Source: Hemerocallis citrina
Taxonomy: Eukaryota; Streptophyta; Magnoliopsida; Asparagales; Asphodelaceae
NCBI GenBank assembly: GCA_017893485.1
Contig: CM030362.1
Location: 183,108,175 to 183,172,174, forward strand
Direction: 5' to 3'
DNA length: 64,000 nucleotides
The notes beneath the pieces were generated by a model. That model saw only the letters and a program-made list of their open reading frames with translations. It made no database searches and had not been told where the DNA came from. The first letter of the stretch is position 1. Each line of letters begins with the position of its first letter. A program made the translations under genes and the position numbers. Positions 48,246 through 60,501 of the stretch are shown here, piece by piece.

Positions 48246-48378
48246 AGCCTCAATTCTTCAAGGTTTTGTTGTCTACTTCTTTACAGAAGCTGGTACTCTA
48301 TTCTTCTTTAAAGAGAAGAGAATAGAGTACCAACTTCTGTAAAGAAGTAGGCAACAAAACCTTGAAGAATTGAGGCTT
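48246..48378. repeat. Second copy of the hairpin core, in inverted orientation
   Basis: GCCTCAATTCTTCAAGG...CCTTGAAGAATTGAGGC encloses the same palindrome, but every arm-specific variant is swapped and the loop is the reverse complement of the first loop (ATTCTTCTTTAAAGAGAAGAGAAT against ATTCTCTTCTCTTTAAAGAAGAAT). The outer left arm is missing. The sequence to the right (48379-48600) repeats 48021-48243 directly. Confidence 0.85.
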
Positions 48379-49671
48379 AGAGAGAGCTTCCACGAGTGTA
48401 GCCATTATTAGAAAAGATGTTTATTAATGTGATGTTTGAGTTCAGAAACAAGGGGCATGTTTGAGTGAACAATTGGGTTTTGAATGGAGATTGTAGTCAT
48501 AGATCAATTCTTCATGGAAGAAAAATACGAATAGGGCTCATAGCAAGTGTAGTTTTAACTGGAATTGTCATCGTGGAAGGAAACCAAATACAGAAGCCAG
48601 AAAGAGGAATGGTAGAGAATGAGAATACACCAAGCTAACATAGCGGCATTTTCCTCATCTCTCTCTCATCCCTTCTTTCCCTTCAGCACACGAACACATA
48701 GAGACATCAGCAACAACAGCAAGAGTGACAAGAACAACAATAATAATAAATTATTATGAACAAGATGTCTCTATATGGGTTTCCTGATCTCCACTCCAAC
48801 TCGTCTCTTTCTAATCACAGCCCAATTAAGAACAATTGTTCACAGTCACTGTTAAAGAAACATATATGCTCAGATTATGAAAAATTTTCATTTTCAGATA
48901 CTGTTAAAGAAGCTGATTTCATGCATCTGATTGCTATCTTCGGCATGGTTTTTTAAACACAAAATGGGTTCACTTCCAAACTAAGTATGCTGCATAGCAT
49001 CCCCAGTTTCTTTCACTGTTAGTGAAGCTTATTTCACAAACCTGATGGTCTTCTTAAGCTATTTTAGGTCCCATTTTCACCTCCTCCAAATCAGTACAAC
49101 AACACGACTGAACAATCCTTGTTTGCAGGTCATACAATGTCATCTATACCAGGTTATGTGCCAAAATGGGGTTGGGCATACGATGCAAGGCCGACAAGTA
49201 TTAGTTGTTTGTGAGTATGCAATAGGATGCAGCTATGAACATGGGCTCATATCAAGTGTAGTATTACGGACTGTCATCGTGGAAGGAAACCAATTTAATA
49301 TAGAAGCCATATATGGAGCCAGAAAGAGGGATGGTAGAGAATGAGGATACACCAGGCTAACATAGCGGCATTTTCCTCATCTCTCTCTCATCCCTTCATT
49401 CTCTTCAACACACGCACACAAAGAGACATCAGCAACAACAGCAAGAGGGGGTTGGTCCAACAATAAGTGTAGATTATAATAAACGAGATGTCTCTATTTT
49501 GGGTTTCCAGATCTCCACTCCAGCCCTTTCTTTCTAATCACAGCCCACTTAAGAAACATAGACGAAATGCTTATAGATGACAGCCACAATGCAGACTCAC
49601 AAACACTAGTACGTGTCTTTCATGCATTCAAGTAACATAATCTCTTTAAAAATACCAATTTTAAGACTTAC

Positions 49672-49805
49672 CGATGTTTTTTGACAGTGGGCGGCGTGCT
49701 ACCCTCACTCTCATATATTTGCCTGCCACTATTATTTAGTGGCTGCTCATCCCCATGGCTCTCGTTGCCATCATTTATATTTACCCTCTTTCCACGCCTC
49801 GGCAT
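49672..49805 (-). CDS. First exon of the second CACTA gene
   Basis: ATG at 49805-49803. The exon reads MPRRGKRVNINDGNESHGDE and continues to STPPTVKKHR, then a CGGTAAGT donor. It lies directly downstream of the transposase in the same orientation. The GSTPPTVKK block is also found in the other CACTA copy (GGGSTPITKK at 28.34 kb), which supports that it is genuine protein sequence. The following exons (the WRD.K and HT.G.KSF-type blocks) were not found, so the gene is probably defective. Confidence 0.55.
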
Positions 49806-49895
49806 GTTGTACCTGTCAAGGATTCGATAACTTGGTTCAAATGATAGTTTGGTTCAAATGACAACGATAGTTTGGTTCAAATGACACTAAGCATA

Positions 49896-50369
49896 GTTTA
49901 ATGTAAATAATACCAAGCAGTAGAAAATAGAAAGATAATTAAACCAGTGTATTAAATTCACAATGAACATATTCGAAATTACAGACATAATATTACAACA
50001 AGATTTAAGACATAAAATTACAGACATATAATAAACTCAATTGAAAATCATGTAAACTACAATACGACATCTTCCAGTACATCGCCCTCTTCTCCATCCT
50101 TGCGGAGCCAAGTCCCGCAAATTCCAACATCGGTTTAATGTAAATAATACCAAGCAGTAGAAAATAGAAAGATAATTAAACCAGTGTATTAAATTCACAA
50201 TGAACATATTCGAAATTACAGACATAATATTACAACAAGATTTAAGACATAAAATTACAGACATATAATAAACTCAATTGAAAATCATGTAAACTACAAT
50301 ACGACATCTTCCAGTACATCGCCCTCTTCTCCATCCTTGCGGAGCCAAGTCCCGCAAATTCCAACATCA
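49896..50369. repeat. Exact-looking 237-bp tandem duplication at the transposase 3' end
   Basis: 49896-50132 and 50133-50369 appear identical by eye. The unit covers the last coding part of the transposase (through GEEGDVLEDVVL and its stop) plus about 160 bp of 3' flank. The left copy therefore contains a detached piece of coding sequence. Either a very recent duplication or an assembly artefact. Confidence 0.9.
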
Positions 50370-53120
50370 GTTGTGTTTACATCAAACACAGGAAACTCAG
50401 AAGCAATGTAACTGTTCATGTCTTCACCGTCTTCATCGTCTGAAGTATCGCCCAGTTGGAATACATCTCTTGGTTGCATAGGGATAGCCACATACGATTT
50501 TGGCAGGGTTGGATCTTCAATGTAGAACACTTGTTGCACTTGGGATGGAAACACAAATGGCTCATGGCTAATGTGTGTACCGATGTGAATCAATTTTGAG
50601 AAGTTTACAACTGTGAAGCCAAGCTTGTCCTTGTTGTTAGCAAAATTCCTATCAAACTCAGCCCAATCCCCACGAAATAAGACAACACGAAAATGGCCAA
50701 AATAATTCAACTCAATGATATCCGTGAGCACTCCATAGTAGTCGAGATCCCCATCTACAGGCCTCGTGTCCGATTTGGAAGCATAACTTCTAGTCTTAGA
50801 CGTCACTACCATTCCACTATTTTGAGACTTCAAATTAGATTCATGATCCTTAGTACGAAATCTAAAACCATTGAATATGTATCCTCCGTATCTTTTGACC
50901 ATCTGATAGGGACCTTTGGCAAGAACTTGTATTTCAGATGACGCACCTTCAGGACCCAAAGAATGTACCTATTAATTTTGCGCAAATCGTATCAACACCA
51001 TAGAAAATATAGATATAATAAAGATTAACTTGCATAACTGTAATTTACCTACATGAGATTCAAACCACTTATGAAATTTTTCATTCATCAGCTTGTTTTG
51101 TTCACGTGGTGGTAGTCTTCTTGGTCTAGCCCTTCGTTTGATGTCCCTGACAAATTCGCTAAAAAACAAGCAATTGAAATTAGGAATAACAAAAGTATCA
51201 AAAATATCGAACTCCGCAGTTTTCACTGTATTCGATTTACATTCAAAAGCAACTTACTTTCGAAATGGTTCCACTGATGCATGATGGTCTAGCACATATC
51301 GATGTGCCTGTTCCCACGCTAAGCTATCGAGCTCAAATGCATCAACTTTACCAACAGTGGTGCCAGCGGTATCAAAAAGATATTGTGCACCATCAAGGTT
51401 GGAAATGTCTGGATTTCTACGTGGTCTACTGGAAGATGTCTCCACACCAGGCAAATACCTGGAAAAAAAATGTGAGCACTCCTCTGATAGATATCCCTGG
51501 GCTATTGACCCTTCAGGATATGCTCTATTTTTCACATAACCCTTTAGCCGGTATAGGTACCTGAACATGTACAATTAATAAACTAGAGCGGATTAGGGGA
51601 TTAAAAGAAATGAGCTTTTGAAAATTCAATTTCGTAAGATGAACGAATTATTTTACCTCTCAATAGGGTACATCCACCGATAGTGAACAGGACCACCGAT
51701 TCTGGCTTCACCAGCAAGGTGGATTATCAAGTGAATCGTAATAGTGAAAAACGATGGAGGAAATATCATCTCCATTTTACTAAGTGTCAATGCCGCCTGC
51801 TGCTCCAATTGGTCCAGATCTTCAACACGAAGCATTCTTGAGCAAATACCTTTATATATGCTACAAAGATCTTTTAGGACAGTAGTGACTTGCTCACACA
51901 TTGAAGACCTTAGGGCCACAGGAAGGAGATCCTGCATTAGGATGTGGTAGTCGTGTGACTTTAGACCCTGAAGCCTCTTCTCTTTAAAGTTGACACATTT
52001 TGTCATGTTAGAAGAATAGCCATCGGGGACTTTAAGTTCAAGTAGTACTTTGCAAAACAACTCCAACTCCGATTTTGACATTGAATATATTGCAGGAGGT
52101 AGGAGCACTTTCCCGTTCGGCAATTCTTCTGGGTGCAACTCATGTCGGATGCCCATTGATTTCAAATCAAGTCGGCTCTTGAGATTGTCCTTTGTCTTCC
52201 GATCATCTCCCATAACTGTTCCTATACAATTCTCACCAATATTTTTTCCGATATGCATCACATCTAAATTATGTCTCAGTAAGTTGAATTCCCAACACGG
52301 CAACTTGAAGAAAATACTCTTCTTCTTCCATGCACCTAAACTCGTCAAGTTTTGATCCTCATCCTCGCCATATAGATCGGTCTCCTCACCTTGCTCCGGC
52401 CTTGCCCTTTTCTTGCCCTTTGTCCTGACTTCTGGTTCCTTTCCATATTTGAATTGATGACCATCTACTCGCCTCAAAATATCTGAACCAGAAGAAGACT
52501 CAGGAGCATGTTCCCACTCGTCGGTGCTATCAAATGTCGCTGCCTCTGCCCGAAATATATGTGTGTCAGGCAACCATCTCCTATGACCCATATAGCAAAA
52601 CTTTCTGCCATTGTACAACCACCTTGAACTAGTTTGGTCAGCACAACATGGACATGCATAACGTCCTTTAGTACTATATCCAGATAAATTTGCATATGCT
52701 GGAAAATCATTGATTGTCCAAGACAACACGGCACGAAGAGAAAATGTTTCTTTAGCCACAGCATCATAGGTTGGAACACCCACCCACAACTTCTGAAGTT
52801 CATCTATTAACGGTTGTAGGTACACATCTATATCATTTCCAGGACCTTTCGGTCCAGGAACTATCATGGACAAAATAAATGAGGACTGCTTCATGCATTT
52901 CCAAGGCGGCAAATTGTATGGTATCAACACAACCGGCCATATGCTGTATGTACTACTCATTTGCCTGAAAGGGTTGAAACCATCACTAGCTAGTCCAAGT
53001 CTCACATTTCGAGGATCTTCCGCAAAATCAGGATATCTTTCATCAAATCTTTTCCAAGATTGAGAATCAGCAGGATGTCTAAGAATCCCATCATTAGTGC
53101 GACCTTCAGCATGCCATTTC
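50294..53120 (-). CDS. TNP2-type CACTA transposase, 5'-truncated by copia insertion
   Basis: Cuts CACTA ends and reinserts them; acts in the nucleus. Exons inferred from splice signals: 53120-51657, 51560-51258, 51158-51049 and 50968-50294. The first carries the Transposase_21 region with MIVPGPKGPGNDIDVYLQPL, VSTY-type DAVAKETFSLRAVLSWTIND, CPCC, YMGHRRWLPDTH and LRHNLDVMHIGKNIGENCIG, the last containing a D and E block of the DDE core. Then come MSKSELELFCKVLLELKVPD and a DUF4218-type stretch with HLIIHLAGEARIGGPVHYRWMYPIER continuing in exon 2 as YLKGYVKNRAYPEGSIAQGY-like sequence. The last exon is DUF4216. No internal stop is seen in these exons. The N terminus lies beyond the copia insertion, outside the window. 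Confidence 0.85.
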
Positions 53121-54651
53121 TGTAGGGTTTCGAGGCCAAACGCAGCGAAAAAGACAGATCCGAAACCCTAACCCTAGGATCCGTGTATAAGAATTGGCTA
53201 ATAATGGAGAAATAAAATTTTACCTTTCGGAGCTTTCGAAGGCTGAAAGATGGAGGTTGCAATCACCACGCAGTCCTAGTAGCTAGATCCGCGTCTCTAA
53301 GGCAGTCCACACGAACGTCCGATCGTCCAACGATCAAGGGAGCCGGTACTAGCCGATGATCCTTGCCTCTCTCTCTCTCTCTCTTTTACCTCTCAACAGT
53401 TGAGCGGCTAGGGTTTCTGTGGAAACGGATTTGTCAAAAAATCCACTTCAACTAATACATCTCTATGTATTTATAGGGAGAGATAAGAGGTGGGCTTAAC
53501 CGTAATCAGTTTGGCTTCTGATAAGACCAATCTGATTTGGTTTTATCATTTAAATTCGAATTAACCATAATCAGTTTGGCTTCTGATAAGACCAATCTGA
53601 TTTGGTTTTATCACTTAAATGATTCGAATTATCCTTTAATTAATTAAGTCCAACTCAATTAATTAACTAATTTCGAATCACTTAATTTAAATTCCGAATT
53701 TAAACTAATACTCCTTTTAAACGTTCTAAGTGTGTGACCCTATAGGTTATTATTACGTTGGCAATAATTTTATTATCTTATAATAAAATTATAAACAATG
53801 AGCGGCATCTAGTAATACATCATTGCTACCCAAGTAATAACAATAATTGGTGATTCAATTAAACCTTTCGTGATTAATGTTTCCATGTAATATAATCCTT
53901 TTAACCTTGATATTATAGATTAAACTAGAGGCATGGGATGTGTCATCCTCTTAATAATTTAATCTTTATTTTCTTGATCGATGAGTAGACTATTCAAACA
54001 AATCAATATTTGAGCATGGCCATGTATTTCATAGTCTCACTCAAACAAGAGGCCGATAATATCACTCCTAAAATTAGGAGGGTTAAATTCCCTCTAGATC
54101 ATTCATATTTCTCACACGATTCATAATGAACCCAATAATTATCTTTATCATTACCCGATTAAAGATAACTTTTGATAGAATCAAAGTACATTAATTCTCG
54201 TGTAGAAATATAATGATTTCAGGTCAGAGGACCATTACACCATTATCACAGTGAGATTACTTATGACACTTATTAATTCATTCCATGTAGAATCTCACAG
54301 TGGGTCTGTCCAGTACAATGTACTCTTACATTTACCTATGTATTAATTTTAGTATCTCTATACTAATGACCCATGAGAAGTGGTCATCAATCAATCAACA
54401 TACTAGTCTCAATGTATTATTACTGTCCTAATAATAATAATACTCGACTAGGGACATTTAAGATTATTATACTATATATAATCTCAAGTTCATATAGTTC
54501 GTATTAATAATCTAAGGACATTTATCATGCTAATAATTATATCGCAGTAAATACGAAGCATAATAAATTATTAATATATGAAAAGAACATAATGTCAATA
54601 ATACTGATTACATAATATCATTGTATTGCCTCTAGGGCACCTACACTAACA
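53121..54651 (-). repeat. Copia LTR1 (3' LTR of the coding element)
   Basis: 1531 bp, from TGTAGGGTTTCGAGG to CCTACACTAACA (plus strand). Next to it, AATCTCCCACTTGCACTAGAGCC is the complement of a polypurine tract, so this is the element's 3' LTR. Within, a telo-like CCCTAACCCTAGG and a CTCTCTCTCTCTCTC tract mark what is probably the R/U5 side. A 56-bp segment (TCAGTTTGGCTTCTGATAAG...) is tandemly duplicated at 53510-53620. Confidence 0.9.
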
Positions 54652-54665
54652 ATCTCCCACTTGCA

Positions 54666-56039
54666 CTAGAGCCAATCACTCATGTATCGAATACCAATTG
54701 AACTAGTGTGACCCTCGTGCTTCTGCTGCGACAAAGCCTTAGTCAGTGGGTCAGCTACGTTATCATTAGTTTGCACTTTACATATATGTATATCTCCTCG
54801 TTCATTAATTTCACGAATAAGGTGATATCTTCTAAGTATATGTTTCGCCCTGGAGTGCGATCTTGGTTCCTTTGCTTGTGCTATGGCTCCATTGTTATCG
54901 CAATAAAGATCGATAGGGTCTACTATCGATGGAACCACACCAAGCCCTGTGATGAAATTTCGGATCCAAACTGCCTCCTTGGCTGCTTCGCAAGCAGCAA
55001 TATACTCAGCCTCCATTGTAGAATCAGCTACTGTTTCTTGCTTTGAACTTTTCCAGCTTACAGCACCTCCGTTGAGACAAAACACAAAACCAGACTGGGA
55101 TATAGAATCATCCTTGTCTGTTTGGAAACTAGAATCAGTGTAACCTTTTACCACTAGTCTCTCTTCTCCCCCATATACCAAGAATGAATCTTTAGTCCTC
55201 TTCAAGTACTTAAGAATATTCTTGACAGCTGTCCAGTGACCTTCACCTGGATTAGACTGGAACCTGCTCGTCATACTCAAAGCATATGACACATCAGGAC
55301 GAGTACATATCATTGCATACATGATAGATCCAATTGCAGAAGCATATGGAATCTTACTCATGCGGTCCTTTTCATCCAATGTTTTAGGACTATTGTCACT
55401 CGAGATTGATATCCCATGAGACATCGGGACAAATCCCCTTTTAGCATCTTGCATCCCAAAACGATGCAGTACTTTGTCAATATATGTACTCTGATTTAGG
55501 CCGATCAATCTTCTGGATCTATCTCTATAGATCCTGATCCCTAATATATAGGTCGCCTCGCCTAAATCTTTCATTGAGAAATTTTTTCCCAACCAAGTCT
55601 TAACAGCCTGTAGAGAAGGTATGTCATTCCCGATAAGTAATATATCATCAACATATAATACTATGAATGCCACGTGGCTCCCACTAACCCTTTTGTAAAC
55701 ACAAGATTCATCTTCGTTTTGAATAAAGCCAAATTCCTTGACTGTCTGGTCAAAACGAATATTCCACCTCCTTGAGGCCTGCTTCAGTCCATAAATGGAT
55801 CGACGCAACTTACATATCCTTCTAGCATCCCTTGGACTGACAAAACCTTCAGGTTGTGTCATGTACACATCCTCTTCAAGGCTCCCATTAAGGAAGGCTG
55901 TTTTGACATCCATCTGCCAGATCTCATAATCATGATAAGCTGCTATTGCAAGCAAAATCCTAATGGATTTGACCATAGCTACAGGTGAAAAAAGTTTCAT
56001 CATAGTCAATACCATGAATTTGCTTGAAACCTTTTGCAA
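54666..56039 (-). pseudogene. Copia reverse transcriptase and RNase H part of pol
   Basis: 457 codons as an open frame, the true pol sequence starting at about residue 17 (SPVAMVKSIRILLAIAAYHD). RT shows WQMDVKTAFLNG (Asp44) and VLYVDDILLIGND (YVDD at 129-132). RNase H shows YTDSSFQT (Asp302), STMEAEYIAA (Glu345), YCDNNGA (Asp381) and VADPLTKAL. All catalytic residues are present. It is separated from the upstream gag-pol frame only by the shift at about 55990, so it would be translated only if that shift is bypassed. Confidence 0.9.
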
Positions 56040-58647
56040 CTAACCTAGCTTTATAGGTCTGAACATTTCCATCCATGTCGATTTTCTTTTTGAAAACCCA
56101 TTTGCACCCTATAGGTTTTACCCCTTCAGGTGGATCAACCAAAGTCCATACTTGGTTATCATACATGGAATCCATCTCAGATTTCATGGCTTCTAGCCAT
56201 CTCTCAGAGTCAGGACTGTTCATAGCATCTTGGTAGGTGAGGGGCTCATCTTGATCTATGAGCATCATATCACCATTCTCTACTAAGAGAAATCCATAAT
56301 ATCTCTCAGGTTGATGGCGAATCCTACCAGATCTACGAACAATCTGTGTTTCTTGAGCAGTTTCATCTTGAATATTATCTTGAATATCCTGCTCAATTTC
56401 CAATTCGGGTTCAACATTATCTTGTGGGTCTCGAGCTTCATCGAGTTCTATTTTCCTCCCACTGATTCTTTTGGAGACTAGCTCTCGTTCAAGAAACACA
56501 GCAGTGCGAGAAACAACTATTTTGTTCTCGGTCGGATTATAGAAGAAGTAACCCTTAGTTTCCTTCGGGTACCCCACAAAATAACACTTATCTGATTTTG
56601 GTCCAAGCTTGTCAGAGATCATACGTTTCACAAACGCTTCACATCCCCATATTTTCATAAATGACATGCTTTGACGTTTCTCAGTCCATATCTCATATGG
56701 AGTCTTTTGAACCGCTTTAGTTGGGACTCGGTTTAGTGTATATGCAGCCGTTTCTAGGGCATAACCCCAGAAACTTATTGGAAGTTCAGCATGACTCATC
56801 ATCGATCGTACCATGTCCAACAAGGTACGATTTCTCCTTTCAGAAACCCCATTCCATTGTGGTGTTCCAGGAGGAGTGAGCTGTGATACTATACCACACT
56901 CCTTTAAGTAATTCTTAAAGTCATGGCTTAAGTATTCACCTCCTCGATCAGATCGAAGAGTTTTAATACTTCCGCCTATTTGCTTTTCTACTTCAGCTTT
57001 AAATTCTTTGAATTTTTCAAAGGATTCAGATTTGTGTTTCAAAAGATACACATATCCGAATCTACTGAAATCATCAGTAAATGTTATGAAGTAATAAAAG
57101 CCACCTCTAGCCATAGAACGCATTGGACCACATACATCACTATGTATTAGTTCTAATCGTTCGTTGGCCCTTTCACCTATTTTAGTAAAAGGAGCTTTTG
57201 CCATTTTACCAAGTAAACAAGCATCACATTCATCGTATAATTCAAAATCAAACTTATCCAAAAATCCATCTTTATGTAGTTTGGATATGCGATTCTCATT
57301 TATATGGCCTAATCGACAATGCCAAAGGTATGTTTGATTTGAGTCATTTGCTTTAAGACGTTTATTCATATTATAGACGGGAGTAAGATCAAGATCTAGA
57401 ACATATAAACCATTAAATAAACGTGCTACACCATAAGTTAAATCATTTAAAGCAAAAGAGCAACAATTGTCTTTTATTATAAACGAAAAACCCTTCTTGT
57501 CCAAACAAGAAATAGAAATAATGTTTCTGCAAATCGCAGGCACGTAATAACAGTTCTCAAGTTCTAAAATAAGCCCAGAGGGCAACGACAAATAATAAGT
57601 CCCTACGGCCAAAGCAGCAACCTTTGCTCCATTGCCAACGCGTAGGTCGATCTCTCCCTTTGCCAAAGATCTACTCCTTTGAAGTCCCTGCACATTAATA
57701 CAAATGTGAGAACCACATCCAGTATCCAATACCCAAGATGTAGAAGTAGATAAATTGACTTCTATAACATGAATACCTGAATCAGAAATATTCAGAGATT
57801 TCACGTTCTTCAGACTTTCCAAATAAGCTGGACAGTTTCTCTTCCAATGACCTGGTTTCTTGCACCAGTGACAATCACCCTTATCAGGTTTAGCAACACC
57901 ACCTTTAGGCTTGAGAGCTTTCTTGAAAGTGGGCTTGGAAGGAGCAACTGCATTAGATCCAATCTTTTTCTTGCCTTTCCATTTCCCCTTTCCCTTAGCA
58001 CCTTTATTGCCCACCATCATTATGGGAGCATTTTCAGGTGCCTTTTGCATGTTGGCTTCGGTAGTTCTTAACAGTGCCAACAATTCAGTGGGTGTTTTGT
58101 CTTGCTCGGTCATGATGAAAGTCATGATAAACTGGGCATAGTTGCTGTTCAATGATTGCAAGATAATATCTATTTGAGCCTCTCGAGAAAGCCCGGAGCC
58201 CAAACGGTCTAGGTATTCAAAATACCCAATCATCTTCAGAACATGCGGTCCAACCGGGTTATTTCCTTGCTTGCAGTTAAAGATTGCTTTGTACGTATTG
58301 AACCTTTCTTGACGAGCCTGTACTTGAAACATCGTCTTAAGATGCTCAAGCATAGCATAAGCATCCATATGCTCATGCTGCTTCTGAAGCTCAGCACTCA
58401 TAGTTGCAAGCATGAGACAGGCAACGTCTGTCGCATCATCAATATGCTTCTGGTAAGCATTTAGTTGAGCACGAGTTGCACCGTCACCAGGATGGACCGG
58501 TGGAGGAATTTCAACAACTTGGAGCTTACGCTCCTGCCTGAGGACAATCCTCAAATTCCTAGACCAGTCAAGGAAGTTTGTTCCTGTCAGCTTGTCCTTC
58601 TCAAGGACTGATCGCACGGAGAAAGAGTTGTTTGTGTTTTGTGCCAT
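55960..58647 (-). pseudogene. Copia gag-protease-integrase frame, ends at a frameshift
   Basis: 895 codons from ATG at 58647. Gag spans about 1-250; knuckle CHWCKKPGHWKRNC 259-272; protease DTG 308-310; integrase zinc site His443, His448, Cys474, Cys477; integrase core Asp504, Asp567, Glu603 with 35 residues between the last two. RT begins near 820 and is cut off after DYDETF (about 886). A run of six T (minus strand, plus 55987-55992) where five would keep frame with the downstream RT explains the break. Otherwise no stops. This is a young element, or the extra base is a sequencing error. Gag-pol in plant copia elements is normally one frame. Confidence 0.92.
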
Positions 58648-59960
58648 TTAATATCTACAATGTTTAAAATGCATAAGATAAGTTAGATTGTCAAATAATT
58701 AATTATTATGTTCAAGTGATAATGGTACATTCAACTTAATATACCTCCCACTATTTTGTTCAAACTAATAGCCCTTACTATTAATTCGGAAACTTATTTT
58801 CTAGTGAGCCAAGATCCATATTTCATTATGCCTTGAGTCAGCGTTGGCCAATTCTCCCAAAACATAACTATTTAGGTAGACAACTTTTGTCAATTATATC
58901 ACATATAATTCTTGGATAGTTTGGTGAACAACTATTGTTCTAATTTATCTAATAAATTTTTTCGCCAAACTCTATGCTTCTAAGTTCACTATCCACAATC
59001 CTATTGTGACGACTTAGTTAAGTTGGTCCCAATGATTAACATGACGAATATCACTTTTATTCTTTCGCACCTAACCATGATTAAAAGGAGTGCTCTACTT
59101 TGGCAAACCCACCCCTTATGATCTAGGCTTTGATGAGTGTTAATTCATTGGAAAGCATCTAATTAACTTAATATTTTGTTAAGGGGTTTACTTGTAAACG
59201 ATCATGATCCCATCATAAAGAGATTCCCTTTTCTTGGAACTAAATATTTCAAATCAAAATTCGTTGAATGAATGATTTCCAGATCAGAGGTTAACGCACA
59301 GACGGCATTATTGGCACCCCTTTTCTTACAGATTCGTGATCCGTTGTTGACAAAATCATTCAATCGTTGAATCAATGAAATTTATATTTAATTGCCGTGT
59401 TTCATAAACACGAGAATCTCATGATCGTTTGTTTAACGTTCATCTTTCATCGTTACATGTTTTATTTTGTTTAAGCAGGCATGGCATGGATGATGTATCT
59501 AATACATATATTAATACATTATTAATCTATTTGAAGCATGCATCACAGTGTATTCTACAGAAACATTCATACATCAATATGTAAAGTGCAGTAAGTAAAC
59601 GTGCTTGGTTATGGCCTTTAACCTACATGATCCTTTCAAGCTGATGAAAGGATCGAGGTCAATCTATGGTGGAAAATATAAATACAATTACATGTCTTCA
59701 TTCTCCTTGGTTGCTTCATCTCTTGGATCGCCCTTCAATCTTCAATTACATTACATTGAATAAATGAAAACAACTTGTACTTATGTACTTACATAATGAA
59801 ACTCGAGTTACATTCGAGATAATACAATTACAAGAATGAAGAGAACGACATGCAAGTCGTATTTACAAAACCAAAACATAAACCATTAATCTAAGGGTCT
59901 TAAGGCCATAACCAGCACCATGCTCTTATAAACAATTAAGAACACACAAATATATATATA
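58648..59960 (-). other. Leader region of the copia element upstream of gag
   Basis: About 1.3 kb of AT-rich non-coding sequence between the GC-rich leader repeats and the gag ATG. No frame supported. It probably forms part of the long 5' untranslated leader. Confidence 0.6.
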
Positions 59961-60075
59961 TGCAGCAGGGGTCCGGGGGCGGCAGCCCCTGGGCGGGGGT
60001 CCGGGGGCGGCAGCCCCCGGGCGGGGTCCGGGGGCGGCAGCCCCTGGCGGGGGTCGAGCTGACCGGTCAGCTCGA
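59961..60075. repeat. G/C-rich 30-bp tandem repeats and perfect 22-bp palindrome in the copia leader
   Basis: About three copies of a GGGTCCGGGGGCGGCAGCCC-type unit (59966-60050). The palindrome CGAGCTGACCGGTCAGCTCG (60055-60074) follows, extended by one pair on each side. The copy at 62872-62996 has an additional repeat unit. In the element RNA the palindrome could act as a dimerisation hairpin and the G-runs could form quadruplexes. This role is inferred from structure alone. Confidence 0.8.
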
Positions 60076-60501
60076 AATCAGAAAATTTTTTAATTCCAGA
60101 GGACTATCCTTATTAAAAATTATCGATTTCGAACAACAGATCATATCTATTAGTCTCTGCCGCCACTGCATCAAATACAGTTCCGGAACCATGTATCATA
60201 TACATTCATATCATGTCCCAGTTTACAGATCGTGTCCAAACACTATCTGTCCATCAGTTTATATCACCATATAAACCATTCTTCATGCATAACATACAAA
60301 TCGCTTACTGAACATTCATAGCAGATGGTAAAACTTACCTAATTATCAACAAATCACAATCTATATAGCATAACAGAATCATATATGATCGACATAACAT
60401 ATTATATCGACATATCACATAACTGCATCAAGGCAGATTCATAAAACATGCATACATGCATCGAATGCAGTAAACATGTAACCAAATCAGCCCCTTATAC
60501 A

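Larger units (their letters stand above)
44100..49560. repeat. Four copies of a ~250-bp module surrounding the arrays
   Basis: The string ACATAGCGGCATTTTCCTCATC or a one-base variant occurs near 44188, 47448, 48637 and 49361. Each time it is followed by an ACACGAACA-like stretch, GAGACATCAGCAAC and, about 120 nt on, AAGATGTCTCTATATGGGTTTCC (one base different in the last copy). The four modules bracket the 373/392-bp array and the two hairpins, so the zone grew by segmental duplication. No open frame is conserved across the copies beyond MSLYGFPDLHS. Confidence 0.8.
42616..53120 (-). mobile_element. CACTA (En/Spm) element, minus strand, autonomous-type, split by copia insertion
   Basis: The terminus CACTACAAAAGAAAG at 42616 is followed by about 0.6 kb of CCGGCG-type subterminal repeats. 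Inside, reading leftwards on the minus strand from 53120: TNP2-type transposase exons (53120-50294), first exon of a second gene (49805-49672), a 5-kb repeat-rich zone, and a small last exon (43658-43623). The copia insertion at 53121 cuts the first visible transposase exon, so the other terminus lies beyond the window. The base triplet AAA before 42616 is a possible TSD that cannot be confirmed. Confidence 0.85.

Noticed and set aside
51265..52355. Plus-strand frames opposite the CACTA transposase
   Set aside because: Shadows of the well-supported minus-strand transposase exons.
59960..60274. 104-codon frame through the GC-rich leader repeats
   Set aside because: A glycine-rich translation of a 30-bp DNA repeat on the strand opposite to the element's coding strand; no domain.
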